The notes: generated by a model not told the origin, from the sequence alone. Positions 1-12,179 are shown, counted from the stretch's first letter. The stretch: DNA of 64,000 bases from Hymenoscyphus infarciens (GCA_001414345.1 LLCB01000063.1:62001-126000), one strand, 5' to 3'. Numbers and translations: made by a program.

Positions 1-264
1 GTGATCAATCGCTTTACTTCGAAGTACTCGGTCTGCATGAACTCAAGTATGTGTTGACGAGAAAGTACGTAGCAAAGCACTTGCAAGATACTGAATCTCA
101 ATAAGAAGATGAAGTTGCAAGGGAAGAACTGCAACATTGCATACCCAATAAGGTAGATTCAAATTCCATTCTTAGCTACCTGGGTATACAGGTAAACAAT
201 ACTACATATCATTCCCAAAGGGTTTTGTACAAAGGTTCAAAACCTACCATCCATTTTTCATTAT

Positions 265-2045
265 TTATTTCTTCTTGTAATCCGATGGACCGACCATCAA
301 TTCTGGTTTGACCAACTCATCGAACTCCCCCTCGCTCAAAGATTTGAGTTCCATAGCTGACTCTTTCAAGGTAGAGCCCTTCTTGTGCGCGTTCTTCGCA
401 ACCTTGCTGGCTTCGTCATATCCAATCTTGGAGTTTAGGCAAGTAACTAACATGAGTCTACAGAAGTCGGTTATTCAGTTTCGTTCATGAAGAGAGGGGC
501 TTAGGGAAAAAAAACTTACGATTCTTTCAGAATGCTCTTAATCTTATCCTCATTTGCTTGTAATCCAACAACGAGGTTCTTCTCGAAACTCTTCATGCTG
601 TCAGTAAGAATACGGACACTGTGGAGCAAGTTTCTGATCATAAGGGGCTTGAAAACGTTCAATTCGAATTGACCGTTCATGCCACCAATTGTTGTCGCTG
701 AATGGTTACCCATTACTTGAGCGCACACCATTGTAAGAGCCTCGCATTGCGTAGGGTTTACTTTGCCAGGCATGATACTGCTTCCTGGTTCATTCTCGGG
801 TAGGGCCAACTCGCCGAGTCCACATCGTGGTCCTGAACCAAGATATCTGATATCTTGCGCAATCTTAAACAGAGAGGATGCAAGAGTGTTGAGAGAACCA
901 GAAGCCTGCACAATGGCATCGTGTGCGGCAAGTGCCTCAAACTTATTTGGTGCTGTCGTAAACTGAGTGCCGGTCATCTTGGTAACCTCCTCAGCGACAG
1001 CCTCAGCAAACCCCTTGAAAGTATTGATTCCAGTTCCGACAGCAGTTCCACCCTGGGCAAGCAAACGAAGATCGGGGAGAGAGGATTCGACGCGCTTAAC
1101 TCCATAATCAAGTTGGGCAACATATCCAGAAAACTCTTGGGCGAGAGTAAGTGGAGTGGCATCCTGAAGATGTGTTCGTCCAATCTTGATAATCTTCCTT
1201 GCCTCGAAATCGTCGACCTTTGCCTGGAGAGCGTCCCGAAGAGACTTGATCGCTGGAATAAGCTCGTTCTCGATTTCCAAAACTGCGGCAATGTGCATAA
1301 CGGTGGGGAAGGTGTCGTTTGAAGAGGCACTCATGTTGACATGGTCATTTGGGTGGACTGGCTTCTTGCTACCCAATGTTCCTCCTAGCAGCTCGATTGC
1401 ACGGTTGGAGATAACTTCGTTGGCGTTCATGTTGGATTGTGTTCCGGAACCCGTCTGCCAGACTACCAATGGGAAGTGGTCGATCAGTTTGAGAGAGGCA
1501 ACCTCTGCAGCTGCATCTTGGATAGCTTTGCCAATCTTGGGGTCTGTCGAATCGTGAGCTTAAGAGCAAAATTGTATAGTGGAAGGCGTACCAAGTCCAA
1601 ATTGCATATTCACAGTGGCTGCGGCACCCTTCAAGATACCAAATGCCCTCACAATAGGAGGGGGCATGCGGTCCTGAGGCTGGTTGATCTTGAAGTTCTC
1701 CAAGGACCGCTCCGTTTGTGCTCCCCAGTATCTATCCGATTTCACCTGCACTGGCCCGAAGGCGTCTGTCTCCGTCCTTGTGTCTGCCATTGTGTATGCG
1801 GTTGCGTGGAAGTTTCTGCTGGAGAAGCGGGGTTGCAGGGAGGATTTCGAGAAGCGCGTTGCGGTTCTGGCTGTAGGGAGATTTCTCGAGAGGGCGGAAT
1901 TGGATGCTGCTCTGCTTGTCAATGTCGCCTTGGGAGTCACTGAACGCAAGACATTAAGGGAAGCTGTTGATGAACTCGGTCGCGCTATCCAGGCAGCTGA
2001 CATTGACATCCCACCTGCACCAGCACAAGCCGAGCCTCGGAGCAT
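265..2045 (-). CDS. FUM1: Fumarate hydratase, mitochondrial (class II fumarase)
   Basis: Class II fumarase of the TCA cycle, interconverting fumarate and malate. I read three exons: 2045-1592, 1543-520 and 457-265, joined by GT-AG introns with matching phases, giving about 556 residues. The family signature [13 protein letters not shown] is intact in exon 2, as is the substrate-loop motif [13 protein letters not shown]. The first ~85 residues are rich in Ser, Ala, Thr and Arg with almost no acids, as expected of a mitochondrial presequence. Mature homology starts near Met86 (1790), just before [11 protein letters not shown]. Met13 and Met15 are other possible starts. Initiation at Met86 would give a cytosolic form; dual location is known for fungal fumarases, but its use here is inference. 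Length and motifs look complete, with no sign of damage. Confidence 0.95.
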
Positions 2046-3070
2046 GATTGCGGCTCAAGGAAGAATTGATTGGCCACGCCGGTAAGAAATGTTGCAAGAA
2101 TTCCAATTGTACGTTCTACCGCCAATTGGGTTATAATCTAGTTGGTTGCAAGAGGCGTAGGCGAGAAACGTCAGGGTAACGAGTGAAAAATATATGGAAA
2201 CAGCAAATTGACAGAAGGTAAGAAATGGGAGAAGTGGAAGCTGTCCAGATAAAAAAAAGCTACGCTCACTAATGGGTCCTGCACCAGGCCCGGAAAAAGC
2301 CGGGTGTCCCGCTTCTCCGTAACGAAGCCAAGAAAGAAATCACTCTTGTCCTATTCGAACTTTGTACCTACTTTGTGGGGAATAGGGGCTTTTCAAAGAG
2401 AAAATTCGCTTCGGAAATGTCAGAATTGAGTTTGCGCCATATTCAGGGACAACTGCTGCCTAGCTCGAGGCTAAAATTTCGCCTCGAGATGGGTACAAAA
2501 ACGATACATTTGATAAGAGAAATCAAGTATCCAAAATAAGAAAGAATTAGGAGCAAGCTCCTATTTTCGCCCGATGAAAATCCCGAGGTCCCGTTTGGTC
2601 ATTCACTGAATTATTATCCAAACTTTAGGTGAAATATAATCTTGATCTGATAAATCAGGACAATGGAGAAGTTTCAAGATATAGCAGACTACAAATGTTG
2701 TTTTAAACAAATAATTCTATTACTTCAACTTCTCTGGTATAACAGCTTTGAACGAAAATATTAGACATAGGTCTTCAGACTAAACTTTCTGGCTCATGAC
2801 AAATCAAGAAGAGTAAAATATATCATATCAATTTGTACCGCCACCTGTAGCCAATCCATAAAGACAAACATAACAGCGAAAAGAAACCCCACCTATGGGG
2901 AATAAGATCTGAACGCCAGCACCAAAACACCAATCCATTACCCATCCGGCAGTTCAGGACGATACTAGAGAGCGGCATACATTACATTTATAGGTATATT
3001 TTCCATTTAATCCCGCAAGGATACAAAAGCGTCCCCCCTTTCATTAACGCCATTTAAAAAACCTCCATCT
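2046..3070. other. Intergenic: fumarase promoter and 3' flank of the Mid2-like gene
   Basis: No coding sequence supported. The part next to 2046 must hold the fumarase promoter and leader. The part next to 3070 is the AT-rich 3' flank of the neighbouring minus-strand gene. I see no repeat or RNA gene. Confidence 0.5.
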
Positions 3071-4528
3071 TCACTGCAACTCTGATACTGGAAGGTTTGT
3101 GTGGTGCGTCGGTTGGAACTTCGCAGGTTGTGGTGGTGCTACCGGTGGGTGTTGCTGTGGTGGTGTTGACATTTCGCTCACAGAGGAGATCATATTGCCT
3201 GTCTGCTGTTGGCTGACGATATTCGGAGAAGCACCCAAGGTGTTTGGTGAAGCGCCTAGATTATTTGGAGTTGTTATTGGATTATTGGTTCCGATCTCGT
3301 TGATTGTGTGAACTGGGGATTTCGTATTAATAACACGTTGGTCTTGAAGCGCAGCTCCTTCACTTGGAGTCAGAGAACCACGTTGCGATTGTGTGATAGG
3401 TGAGACGGGTGGAGGTCCCATATTTGAATTAGGCGCATTCTGTTGAGGAGTCCATTGTGGAGGGGGTGGGCTTTGGGGTGGCCCTCCTACAGGATAGGCG
3501 ACTGGCTTTCCATCTTGCATTGGTTGGTAATATCCATTTTCTTGAGGAGGGGGGTAGTGTTGTTGCTGCCCCACGGGTGCCATTCCAACTTGTCCGGGAG
3601 GAGCAACCATATATTGCTGTTGCATTTGTGGTTGTCCTGGAGGTGGTCCGTATGCTGGTGCTTGTCCTGCTGCTATGGCTGCTGCGCGTGCCTTCTTCTT
3701 TTTGCGGGAAATGAATATGAACGCTACAACTCCTATTATCGCGAGCAGCGCAACGACTCCGATTACCACACCAACGATCCAAATCATGCTAGCCTTCTTC
3801 TTGCGAACTGTCGGTGTATATGTTGGGGTGCTTATTGCTGGAACAGTGACGGTGGGACGAACAGAAAATCCTGTATCAGTTGCTATGTTTTGTCAGTCCT
3901 TATATACTCGAATGATTGCAAGTTAGTGTTGGCTGGAGTTGAACATACATCGAGTAGCAAGCGCAGTTGCAGGAACACTTCGGTAAAAACTTGTGGGGAG
4001 ACTGCTAGAGGCACATCCTACCCATCTTTCTGGTGATGAATCTAGGGTATTCGCGTAGACATAATCGGTATTGCATGTGTATGAGCTATTCCAGTCAGCG
4101 ACTTGTTTCTTGTGCTCTTGAAATTTGGGTTGAATACCATGAATATGATGACCCATCACCATAAAATACATAATCACTCGAACATCTCGTTGCATAGTCC
4201 GTACTTGGACAGTAAGATCCCGAACTGCAACATTTCCCATATGTTCCAGAGGTTGTCCAGGTAGATGAAATTGGGCATCCGGCGCTGTCCCCTTGAATCC
4301 GAATTAGATGCTGTTCGGCTCAGTATCAACAATCAACATACAAGTTCCAGCACCCGAGGTGCTATAATAACCAATCAATCTCTGAGAAACAGCTTGTCTG
4401 TTATACAGAGGAGCTGGAGTAATCGTGGGGTCGGAAGGAATGGCATTGGCGACTACAGCGGCGGCGCTGACGGAAAGCAATAGCAAGGCACGGGAAACAG
4501 ACATTTTGACGATTCGAGGAATTGACAA
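3071..4528 (-). CDS. Single-pass membrane protein with Cys-rich ectodomain and Pro/Gln-rich tail (Mid2-like)
   Basis: Four exons fit by phase: 4528-4342, 4291-4138, 4085-3949 and 3882-3071, about 429 residues, or 421 from the second Met at 4504, which gives a cleaner signal peptide. Order: signal peptide ending near VVANA; an ectodomain with a Cys cluster (GKCCSSGSYCPS) and many Ser/Thr/Tyr; a Thr/Pro stretch; one membrane helix starting MIWIVGVVIGVVALLAI; a basic stop-transfer RKKKKAR; then a ~190-residue cytoplasmic tail rich in Pro, Gln and Asn. This layout resembles fungal Mid2/Wsc-type wall sensors and the many unnamed proteins of the same build. No WSC domain is recognisable, so a sensor role is inference. 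The early exons hold only short frames and are easily missed. Confidence 0.75.
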
Positions 4529-5512
4529 GCGAGAAAGTCAAGAGGCAAGCAGAGGAAAAGGGTAAGAAATCTTCAATTCAGGCCACCCCATCATCTTAAA
4601 TGATTGCAGTAGCACTAGCAACGGCATCGACAACACAGCCTCGCCCGACACAATGCTTTTTTGCAGCATGGGAGACGGTAGACCAATATTCCAGGCCATC
4701 CCAATGTAGCAATTCAGGGGTCTAAAATTGGATTTGAATGCATGCCGAGATTTATTGTCTCCCGGCTTGGATTCTCGTTCGCTAGAAAGAATTGGTGGCG
4801 TTCGAGACGTCACATAGACAGCAGTCTAAATGGCGCGTGGTGTAGGTGATGGAGGTGCGGCTGAAGAGTGAAATTTGGAGCTGCTGTGTTTCCCCCGTGC
4901 TTATCATACAGTACCTATTTCACCCGCTTGAGTGGGGGAAGATCTCATCTCCGAATTATATCTCCTTCTCATTATATTTGATACCTGCTAGGCATTTTAA
5001 CACTGAGCTTCAGATAATTGAGGTTTGGGTGAGCCGCAGAAGCGGGGCAGTTGAAAACCACGTGTACTCGAGTAAGGGTCTTAGCAAATAGTGCACGTGA
5101 TCCACCTCATGCATGGTTTCGGAGATATTGCTACCTACCTGTAGCTATTATTGGCCTTACCTACCCCACCCCCAGGTGTCGATCCCCGACGGGACCCGAC
5201 GGGACCCGACGGGACCCAAATGGGTGCCTAATCGGATGAGGATATACTTTCACAACATACTTTCATAACGTACTTTCTCGCGTTGGACAACCAAAGCGGC
5301 AATGAATACCACTCGCTGTTCGTTGAAGGGTTTATTTGGAGTGCTAGCTTAGATACTTTGGAATGGCTACTTTCCAGAAATTATCCTAGAAAAGTCCCTA
5401 GCTAAATTTCACGATCACAAATTCTCTAACCTATAGACTATAGTTGGAAAAAACAGAATAAAGTCCAAAAAAAGGATAAAATGAAAGCTAGCGTAAGGCT
5501 TAAATTTAGTTA
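4529..5512. other. Intergenic with a 10-bp tandem repeat
   Basis: Contains the promoter side of the Mid2-like gene. No supported coding sequence. The one distinct feature is three perfect copies of the 10-mer GACGGGACCC at 5188-5217. Confidence 0.5.
5188..5217. repeat. Tandem repeat, 3 x 10 bp
   Basis: Three perfect head-to-tail copies of GACGGGACCC, GC-rich in an otherwise AT-leaning spacer. Confidence 0.9.
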
Positions 5513-5791
5513 CAAGGCGTAATATATATCGAGTGCCAGCGCCGGGTCGGCCTCAGACAGCTTATACTAATTTACTACTATAAAATGTCTACTTACAATC
5601 CTAAGGTGCTATAAAACAGAGAGCTTTCATTTTCTTCAGGGGTTATTAAGTTACTAATTCTCTTTCACATTATCTTGTTTTCGCTGCATTTGGAAGCGTT
5701 GTAAATTTGTAATATCTTTCTGAAAAGTAGGTGTTTTAGTGAAAGACTGTGCTACGCTCGGTCCCCGGCACTCAATACATATTACGCCTTG
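5513..5791. mobile_element. 279-bp MITE with TA target duplication
   Basis: The ends are inverted repeats. The left arm begins CAAGGCGTAATATATATCGA and the reverse complement of the right arm begins CAAGGCGTAATATGTATTGA; similarity extends about 25-28 bp (through GAGTGCC) with few mismatches, and the mismatches are transitions. The element is bordered by TA on both sides (5511-5512 and 5792-5793). There is no coding capacity. TA duplication and short inverted ends fit a non-autonomous Tc1/mariner-type element. I do not recognise the family. Confidence 0.8.
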
Positions 5792-5957
5792 TACTAAAGA
5801 ACCTTAAAAGGTCAAAAAAGCTCTAAAAGTTGATAAAATCTCCTAAAAAGTCTAAACTAGGATTATATACTTTTTCATGTAGATGCACCTTGCAACTCGC
5901 ACGTGGCATATCCACTCGGGAGGAAATTCCCTCGGAAGTACGTTCTCGTTTGCCCAA

Positions 5958-6165
5958 CTCGCGGTGAACAAGATAAGTGGCAGTAATTAGCAGTCTGGAT
6001 TTTCGCCACGTAGAAAATCGCAAGAATACAAGGAAAATACAGGTGGATGCGGAGGATGCTAATTAACCAGATTATAGCGTGTTTGCTCAGTTCGCGTTGA
6101 GCTGTGCTTGTTGCGGGCTATCCTAGGTCGGCCTATTTACTGCCACTTATCTTGTCCACCGCGAG
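5958..6165. mobile_element. 208-bp element with 29-bp inverted ends (probable MITE)
   Basis: The left arm 5958-5986 (starting CTCGCGGTGAACAAG) and right arm 6137-6165 are reverse complements at 28 of 29 positions, separated by 150 bp of non-coding sequence. No clear target duplication is visible at the edges, so the superfamily is unknown. It could also be a simple inverted duplication. Confidence 0.6.
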
Positions 6166-6680
6166 CCTAAGTAGAAGGGTTTGCTTGGAAGGCTCAAAAT
6201 AGTACAGTACGGAGATGAAGCCGCCCCCGCCCTAGAGTCAGATCACTTACTTATCAGATCGATCCAGATCAGCAAAACAACATAAACCTGGATCGGATCC
6301 CCCGCATTGTCTCTTGCTGTTTCGAAAGACAGTGCCTCCGTTCGAGAGCGAATAGTACCTTCTCTCTTACAAACAATAACTACTCGTAATTAAATATTTA
6401 CACATAGGAAAGGTATATCCATTTAGTCGTCGGTCTCGCTTTGCGCTCATACAAAAGTTTGTTTCCTTGCGTACTATCTTGCCGCTGTCAATCTGCTCTC
6501 TTCGAGCTTTGGTTTTTGTTCACGCCACTCCATCAAGGCCGTGCGAAGCTTTCCTGCCGGTAGAGCTCAAGCCATGGTCTAAGTGGTGCCGGGAGAGGAT
6601 TGTTTTTCGCCTAGAAAGTTTATCTCATACAGCCTTATAAACTCAAAAATCATCTGAAAACGTCTACAGAGTAAGACATA

Positions 6681-8541
6681 ATGGCTCTTCCCTCCCAAAA
6701 CTTACTTGGCTTGCGGTCTAAATTACGTACTGAGCAGCAGCCGTCGATTATGAATTGTTTCCCATCTTTTTTGCAATTTTTTGAAAGCACAAGTTTCGAG
6801 ATTTGATCCTTTCATCTATGTATTCCACATTTCTAGGAGATCACTTCGTTTTACCAGAAGTCACGAAGTTAGATCTCGCCATCGCCTCCATTGTATGGGG
6901 GCTAACTTTTGGGATAGGATTCCTTGCAATGGTCCGTTTGTTTCATTGCCCATTTTTCGCAACACCATCTACACTGTTCTAATATGAAATTTTTAGTGGA
7001 AAGCGACCAGACAAACACATAGAATATATGCACGCTATGGAGTGACAAAGCTAAACTCACCATATGTAGTAAGTGCTCAACTTACTTAATCTTGTTTGTT
7101 TGTCATTAGGTTGAATGACTTCTCAGCCGATTCCATAATAGAATAACCGCGACTACGTACTGACTTGGTGGTAGTGGATGATATGGCTAGAAATTGCCGT
7201 GTGTCTTGCTATGTCAATAATATCTTATCTTCATTTATATGGAATTATTCCACCGAGGTGTGCATTGCCCGTCCGGTTTACTTATTTACAGCTAATCCTA
7301 AGACTAGTCTTTTATTCTTTTTCTGGATTCGTAGGTTCTCTATACAGCGAGTTTGATCTTTGCTGACTTCAAACAGTGATGACCTGGTCATTGCAAGTTC
7401 AACTCTTACTCCAGATCATTATCAATCGAATATGCATCCTTTTACCAGACCGACGCAAAGGACTGCAAATAAAAATAGGTACCGCCATAGTAATCACGCT
7501 TATAAACGTCTCGGTATTTTGTATTTGGATCCCAGCACGTTTGCAGCTCTCCGAAAGAATAGTCAGGGTAAACGACATTTGGGATCGTTGCGAGAAAATT
7601 GTGTACCTGATCATCGACGGGGCGCTGAACTTTTATTTTATCTACATCGTCCAGCGGAGACTTGTCAGGAATGGATTTGTGAAGTACGACCGCTTGGTGA
7701 AATTCAACAAAGTTCTTGTTGCGTTTTCGCTGGCGATGGATATCATGATTATTAGTACGATGAGTTTGAAGAATAGTTTTATGTTAGTTTTCTCCTTGCT
7801 ACAGACAAAGGGCGTTGACGCTAATATCATCCATTAGATACATCCAGTAAGTGCAGCTTATTTCCCTCCCTCTCAAGCTTGGTCGTTCCGTCGCAGCTCT
7901 CATTTTCACCAAAACCATGCAACCATTATTTTTTCTTTTGCAAAGACATTTGCCCAACCTTCTAACCCCGTTCGCCAAAGTTAACTTTACACGACTAATT
8001 TCACAATCATAGATTTCACCCACTGGCTTACATTGTAAAACTCAACATCGAAATGACCATGGCAGACCTGATAGTTAAAGTGTGCAGCGCGACCTCAAAT
8101 CTCGAAAAGCCACCCCCGATACCCACCAATGTCTCCCGCCACTTCCCCTTCCACCGAATTCGCAGTGTGGTGGAGAGCCCCCGAGAACGCGACTTCATCG
8201 CCCTCGAAAGCTTCGGTTCCGCTCCCAGTTTCAAGACTGCAAAATCGAAGGATATTGAGACATTTGAAAGTAACACCCAACTGAGCGGGGGGCAGCTAGC
8301 GGTGAAAATGAAAAGGGAGGTACATATGTCTGTGGAGAAGAGGGATAGTGGTGCCAGCGAGCAGAAGAGTTTTAAAACAGCACGAAGCGATGTGAGAGAG
8401 GGGTTTGTGGATGGCGGTGAGGAGTCGGATGGAGGTGGACTAGAGGTAGAAGTGAAAGACATGAATAAGGAGGACAATAGGGTTAGGCGGCCGGGTTTGG
8501 AGGATGGTATGGGGGTTACGACTACTGTTTCCGCTCTTTGA
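6681..8541 (+). CDS. Seven-helix integral membrane protein (uncharacterised fungal family)
   Basis: Eight exons fit by phase: 6681-6726, 6837-6931, 6997-7068, 7175-7257, 7303-7334, 7377-7782, 7838-7846 and 8013-8541, about 423 residues. Hydrophobic segments, in order: LAIASIVWGLTFGIGFLAM; VWMIWLEIAVCLAMSII; a third ending near LQVQLLLQIII; IGTAIVITLINVSVFCIW; YLIIDGALNFYFIYIV; VLVAFSLAMDIMIISTM; and a seventh around HPLAYIVKLNIEM. A charged ~150-residue Ser/Glu-rich tail follows. The layout is receptor-like, and I recall similar unnamed proteins in other ascomycetes, but no ligand or function is known to me. The seventh exon is only 9 nt; without it the frame and the YIQFHP motif are lost. 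The first intron donor (GTACTG) and the 42-nt fifth intron are the least certain parts. Confidence 0.75.
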
Positions 8542-9231
8542 TAGAGGGCCCTTTAATATTGTTTTGTTTTGGAGGGTCGTGTTTTTTAATACCCGAGGAA
8601 AAGGTATTGCTTTACGGGGCAAGGGGTTCATGGCGTTTATTGTGGTTTGAGAATTCGCTTTCGCTGTTCCGAGGTTATTTACAAAAACAAATAGAACAAA
8701 ATGTGAATTCTAGGTAATCAGTTATAGTCTACCACTGACTTGGGACTCGGAAGGAGCGCTCCAAGGACTTTGGAGGGGAGCTCCACTCCAGGTCTCTTTG
8801 GAAGTTGTATTTGAATTTATTATTCGTCGTATCATGTTAAATTCCTCAGACGCTTAGTCCAAGCTGCTACTCCCAGCTTTCATAGTGGACGAAGAATGCG
8901 TGGTTTATCTCTTCGAAACCCGACGCTACCAGCTGTATTTTCTTCATTCCATAATTAAAAGTCACTTTTGTCTTCTATCAAATGAACACCATCATCACAT
9001 GAGTCACTCTCTCTCGGATGAACCTCGAAGACAAGTTTTAAATATGAACACTAATGTACTTCTAGAATCCTCAACTAGAAAAAAGCTAAAAGGAATAGAA
9101 CCCGAATGAATTGGGGTTTGTGCTAAAGGGCGTCCCGTATATACCAAAAGCCGGAATCGACTAAATCGTAAAGCGTAAAGCACCAGTGTGCGAAAAATAC
9201 TCAGGTACTCAAGTAGTACTCTAAGTAGTCT
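8542..9231. other. Spacer at the edge of the AT-rich block
   Basis: 3' flank of the seven-helix gene grading into repeat DNA. A 74-codon frame at 8885-9109 has no recognisable features. Pentameric AGTAG motifs begin near 9205. Confidence 0.4.
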
Positions 9232-9606
9232 AAGTAGAGTAGAGTAGAGTAGAGTAGTTACTTATGACTACTTAAGTAGTACTCTAAGTAGTATATAATA
9301 ACTAGAAACAAATGACTAACTAACTAAAGTACAAAATAGTTGTCTTCAAATTCATCCTCTTTAGCCATCTTATATATAGTAAGTACTTATATATATTCTT
9401 AAAGAAGTTACGTAGTAAAGAGAGTATAAAGGAGTTCTCGCTTAAGCTGCCGGCGGCCTAGGAACGCTACTCCGACGCCACTCCGAGCCACAGCCCACTC
9501 CCGAGTCGGCCCGAGTCGGCCCGTACTACTCAAAGTACTACTCAGAGTTACTTAGAGTGCTATAAGTAGAATAGAGTAGTAGTTACTACTCTACTCTACT
9601 CTACTT
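9232..9606. repeat. Foldback element with AGTAG-repeat arms
   Basis: The left arm is a run of AGTAG pentamers from 9232 to about 9258. The right arm (about 9573-9606) carries the inverted equivalent (CTACT)n, so the region can fold back. The middle holds a GC-rich patch (about 9450-9525) with a direct repeat of GAGTCGGCCC. That patch contrasts strongly with the surrounding AT-rich DNA. It may be a MITE-like element or two independent microsatellites. Confidence 0.45.
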
Positions 9607-9759
9607 ATTTCTTTCGCTATAAATCATAAAATTTAAGTATTTATAACTAGATTAATTAAAGCTTCTAAGAGATATAGTAAATCTTAAACTATAGTATCTT
9701 AATCTCTTACTCTCTTATTTTATTCTTCTATATATTACGTATACTAAGAGAGTATAGAA

Positions 9760-10223
9760 GAGAGTAGAAGAAGAATAAAGATAAGATAAGAGAGTAAGTA
9801 AACATTCTAGAGAAATGTTTTTTCTAGCGTAGATAAGAGAAGTTTAAGAAAGTAGTAAACATTCTCTCTACTCTTCTCTTCTTCCTCTCTTTCTCTCTTT
9901 CTCTTTCTTCTCTCTTATTTATCTAAAAATAGTCGGAAGAATTTAATATAAGAGTTAGATAATAGAGAGTAAGAATATAATAGTAAGAAGGCGATATTAC
10001 TACTATATATATAATACTTATTCTCTTTCTCTATTCTCAAATTAGTTACTATAGTTAAGACTATCTAGTCTTGATATATAGAGAGAGAGAGAGAGAAGAA
10101 GAAGAGAGAGAGAACTTAAATTAAAAAATATTATATTTTATACTTATAAAATATAATACTCTACGATTTACGATTTACGATTTAGTCGTTTCTAACTTTT
10201 AGTATATACGAGATACTATAGTA
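9760..10223. repeat. Unnamed dispersed repeat, copy 1 (uninterrupted)
   Basis: Shares ordered blocks with copy 2 (12,790-13,260 plus 25,943-25,959): the TTCTAGAG...AGCGTAGATAAGAG segment, a polypyrimidine tract, ACTATAGTTAAGACTATCTAG, a polypurine tract, then several ACGATTT units and TCTAACTTTTAGTATATACG. Here the right end is intact and stops matching after ACTATAGTA. It serves as the empty site for the LINE that interrupts copy 2. A partial inverted relative lies at about 11,521-11,640. Confidence 0.7.
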
Positions 10224-11984
10224 CTAATATAAAAGTGGAGTAATACTATAAAGCTCTTACTATATCTACTATTGTTTTTTTTTTACTTAAGTAAAAAGTG
10301 TTCAGATAAACATTTATAGAAATAACTCTAGAAAATAGATAATAACTTGAAAATCGAGCCTACTTAGAGTAAAGCTATGTTATTTTTTCTTAAATCTCTA
10401 AAAACATCGGATAATATTATATATAGACTATAACTTCTCCTAAAGTGCTTACTTATATTTGCTTTCAGTTCTAAGTTAGTAAACTTAACTAAAGAGAGAT
10501 AGCCTAGCTTTTAGTAGTATTAAAAGTACTAAGTATTATATAACTTTTATAAATTTAAGCTATATAAACAGATAGATTAAATTTAGATAAGTAGCTTAGT
10601 CGTGTTTAAGTAAAAAATATAAATAGTAAAAAGTTTAATAAGTATCTACTAAGAATCTTAGTATTATAATTAGTTATTAAAATAAGTTCTAAATAAAGAA
10701 ATCACGTAGCTAATTCTACTATATATAATCTATCTTAGTTTATCTAACTTTTTTACTAGATTAGAAAATAAACTAAGTCTAGTAGAGTATAACTTAGTAA
10801 ATCGTAAGCTTTAAATCTATATTAAACTTTACTTTTCTTACTTATATTTTCTAAAACTTCTTAAATCTATAGAGAGATTAAAATATTAAATATCTTTTTT
10901 TTCTAATTTACTTACTTTAGCTTATAACCTATTTTATCTAAGAGACTTTATAGATTCTCGCTTAAGAATCTATATACTAAACTTCTATAAACTCTTATTT
11001 TTGCTTATCTTTTTAGAATAAAATTAGAAGCTAGATTATAAATTTAAAAGTCTTAGTTAGTTTAAAATAAAATAACTATTAATTACTACTAACTTATTTT
11101 CTTTTTATAATTATATAAATAGTTTTAATTTTAGAAAGTCTCTTAGAATTTTTATTATCTATAAAGATAGAATAGAGTATAAGTGTAAAAGCGCTTATAG
11201 CGTATCTATAGTAATTAGATAAGAACCTTAGAGTATAATAATAGAACTATTAAAGATTTAACTCTCTTAGTACTATTTTCATAGGTATTACTACTTAATA
11301 TAGTACTATCTTTTTATAAAACTTAAAAAATAAGCTTAAATAACTTCTCTTTTTAAAATTATATATAACTATATTCTCTTAGAACTTCTTAGTAGACGTA
11401 TATATTTTAAGACTTAAAATTAAAATATTATAAGTTATAAGATATTAGAGCTCTAATATAAAAACTAGCGAGTTTAAGCGAGAGCGAGAGAAGTAGAAGT
11501 AAGAAAAACCACTATTAAGTTATATATTAAATTCTCTTTCTCTCTTTCTTCTCTCTTCTTTCTCTCTCTATATTAAGACTAGCTAGTCTTAAGACTCTTA
11601 ACTATAGTAACTAGCTAATTAAAGAAAAGAGTAAGATAATTAGTGTTTTAGATTTCCTCGCCTAATCTATTATTCTATTCTATCTTAACGATTCTTCTCC
11701 TTTCTACCTCTATTTTAAGACTATTCTACTTAATCCTATTCTAATATATTACTTCTCCTAGCTACTCCGATCTTATTCTGAAATTTGTTCTATCTATTCT
11801 TTTCTATTCAAGGTATCGGAGTAGCCTTTCCTAGTCTATAGAGAAGGCTAGGCAGAGTATATACTAGCCTTAAATATATTATTTATAGTATTATTAGTAG
11901 ATTTAGCAGGAGTAGTACTACCTAAGAAAAGTATATAATATTAGTCTCTAATTAGTACCTAAAAACAGAGGTTTTACTATAGTA

Positions 11985-12096
11985 CTTCGTCCTAGATATA
12001 ATAATTACTATAGAAGCGAAGTAACTCTCTATAAAAATCGGCTAAAAACCCTAGTAGCCTATAAAATCCGTAGTAATTATTATACCTAGAACGAAG
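11985..12096 (+). mobile_element. 112-bp MITE, copy A (TA-flanked)
   Basis: Begins CTTCGTCCTAGATATAATAA and ends TTATTATACCTAGAACGAAG, giving about 26-bp inverted ends with few mismatches. It is bordered by TA at 11983-11984 and 12097-12098. Length and internal sequence match copy B in reverse orientation. It is too small to encode anything, so any transposase must be supplied from elsewhere. Confidence 0.85.
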
Positions 12097-12179
12097 TAAA
12101 TCAAGTATCTAGTAGAGTACTTAATTTAGTACTATTTAAAAGAACTTAGAAGATAAGTAGTAGGATAAAGAGAATTAGG

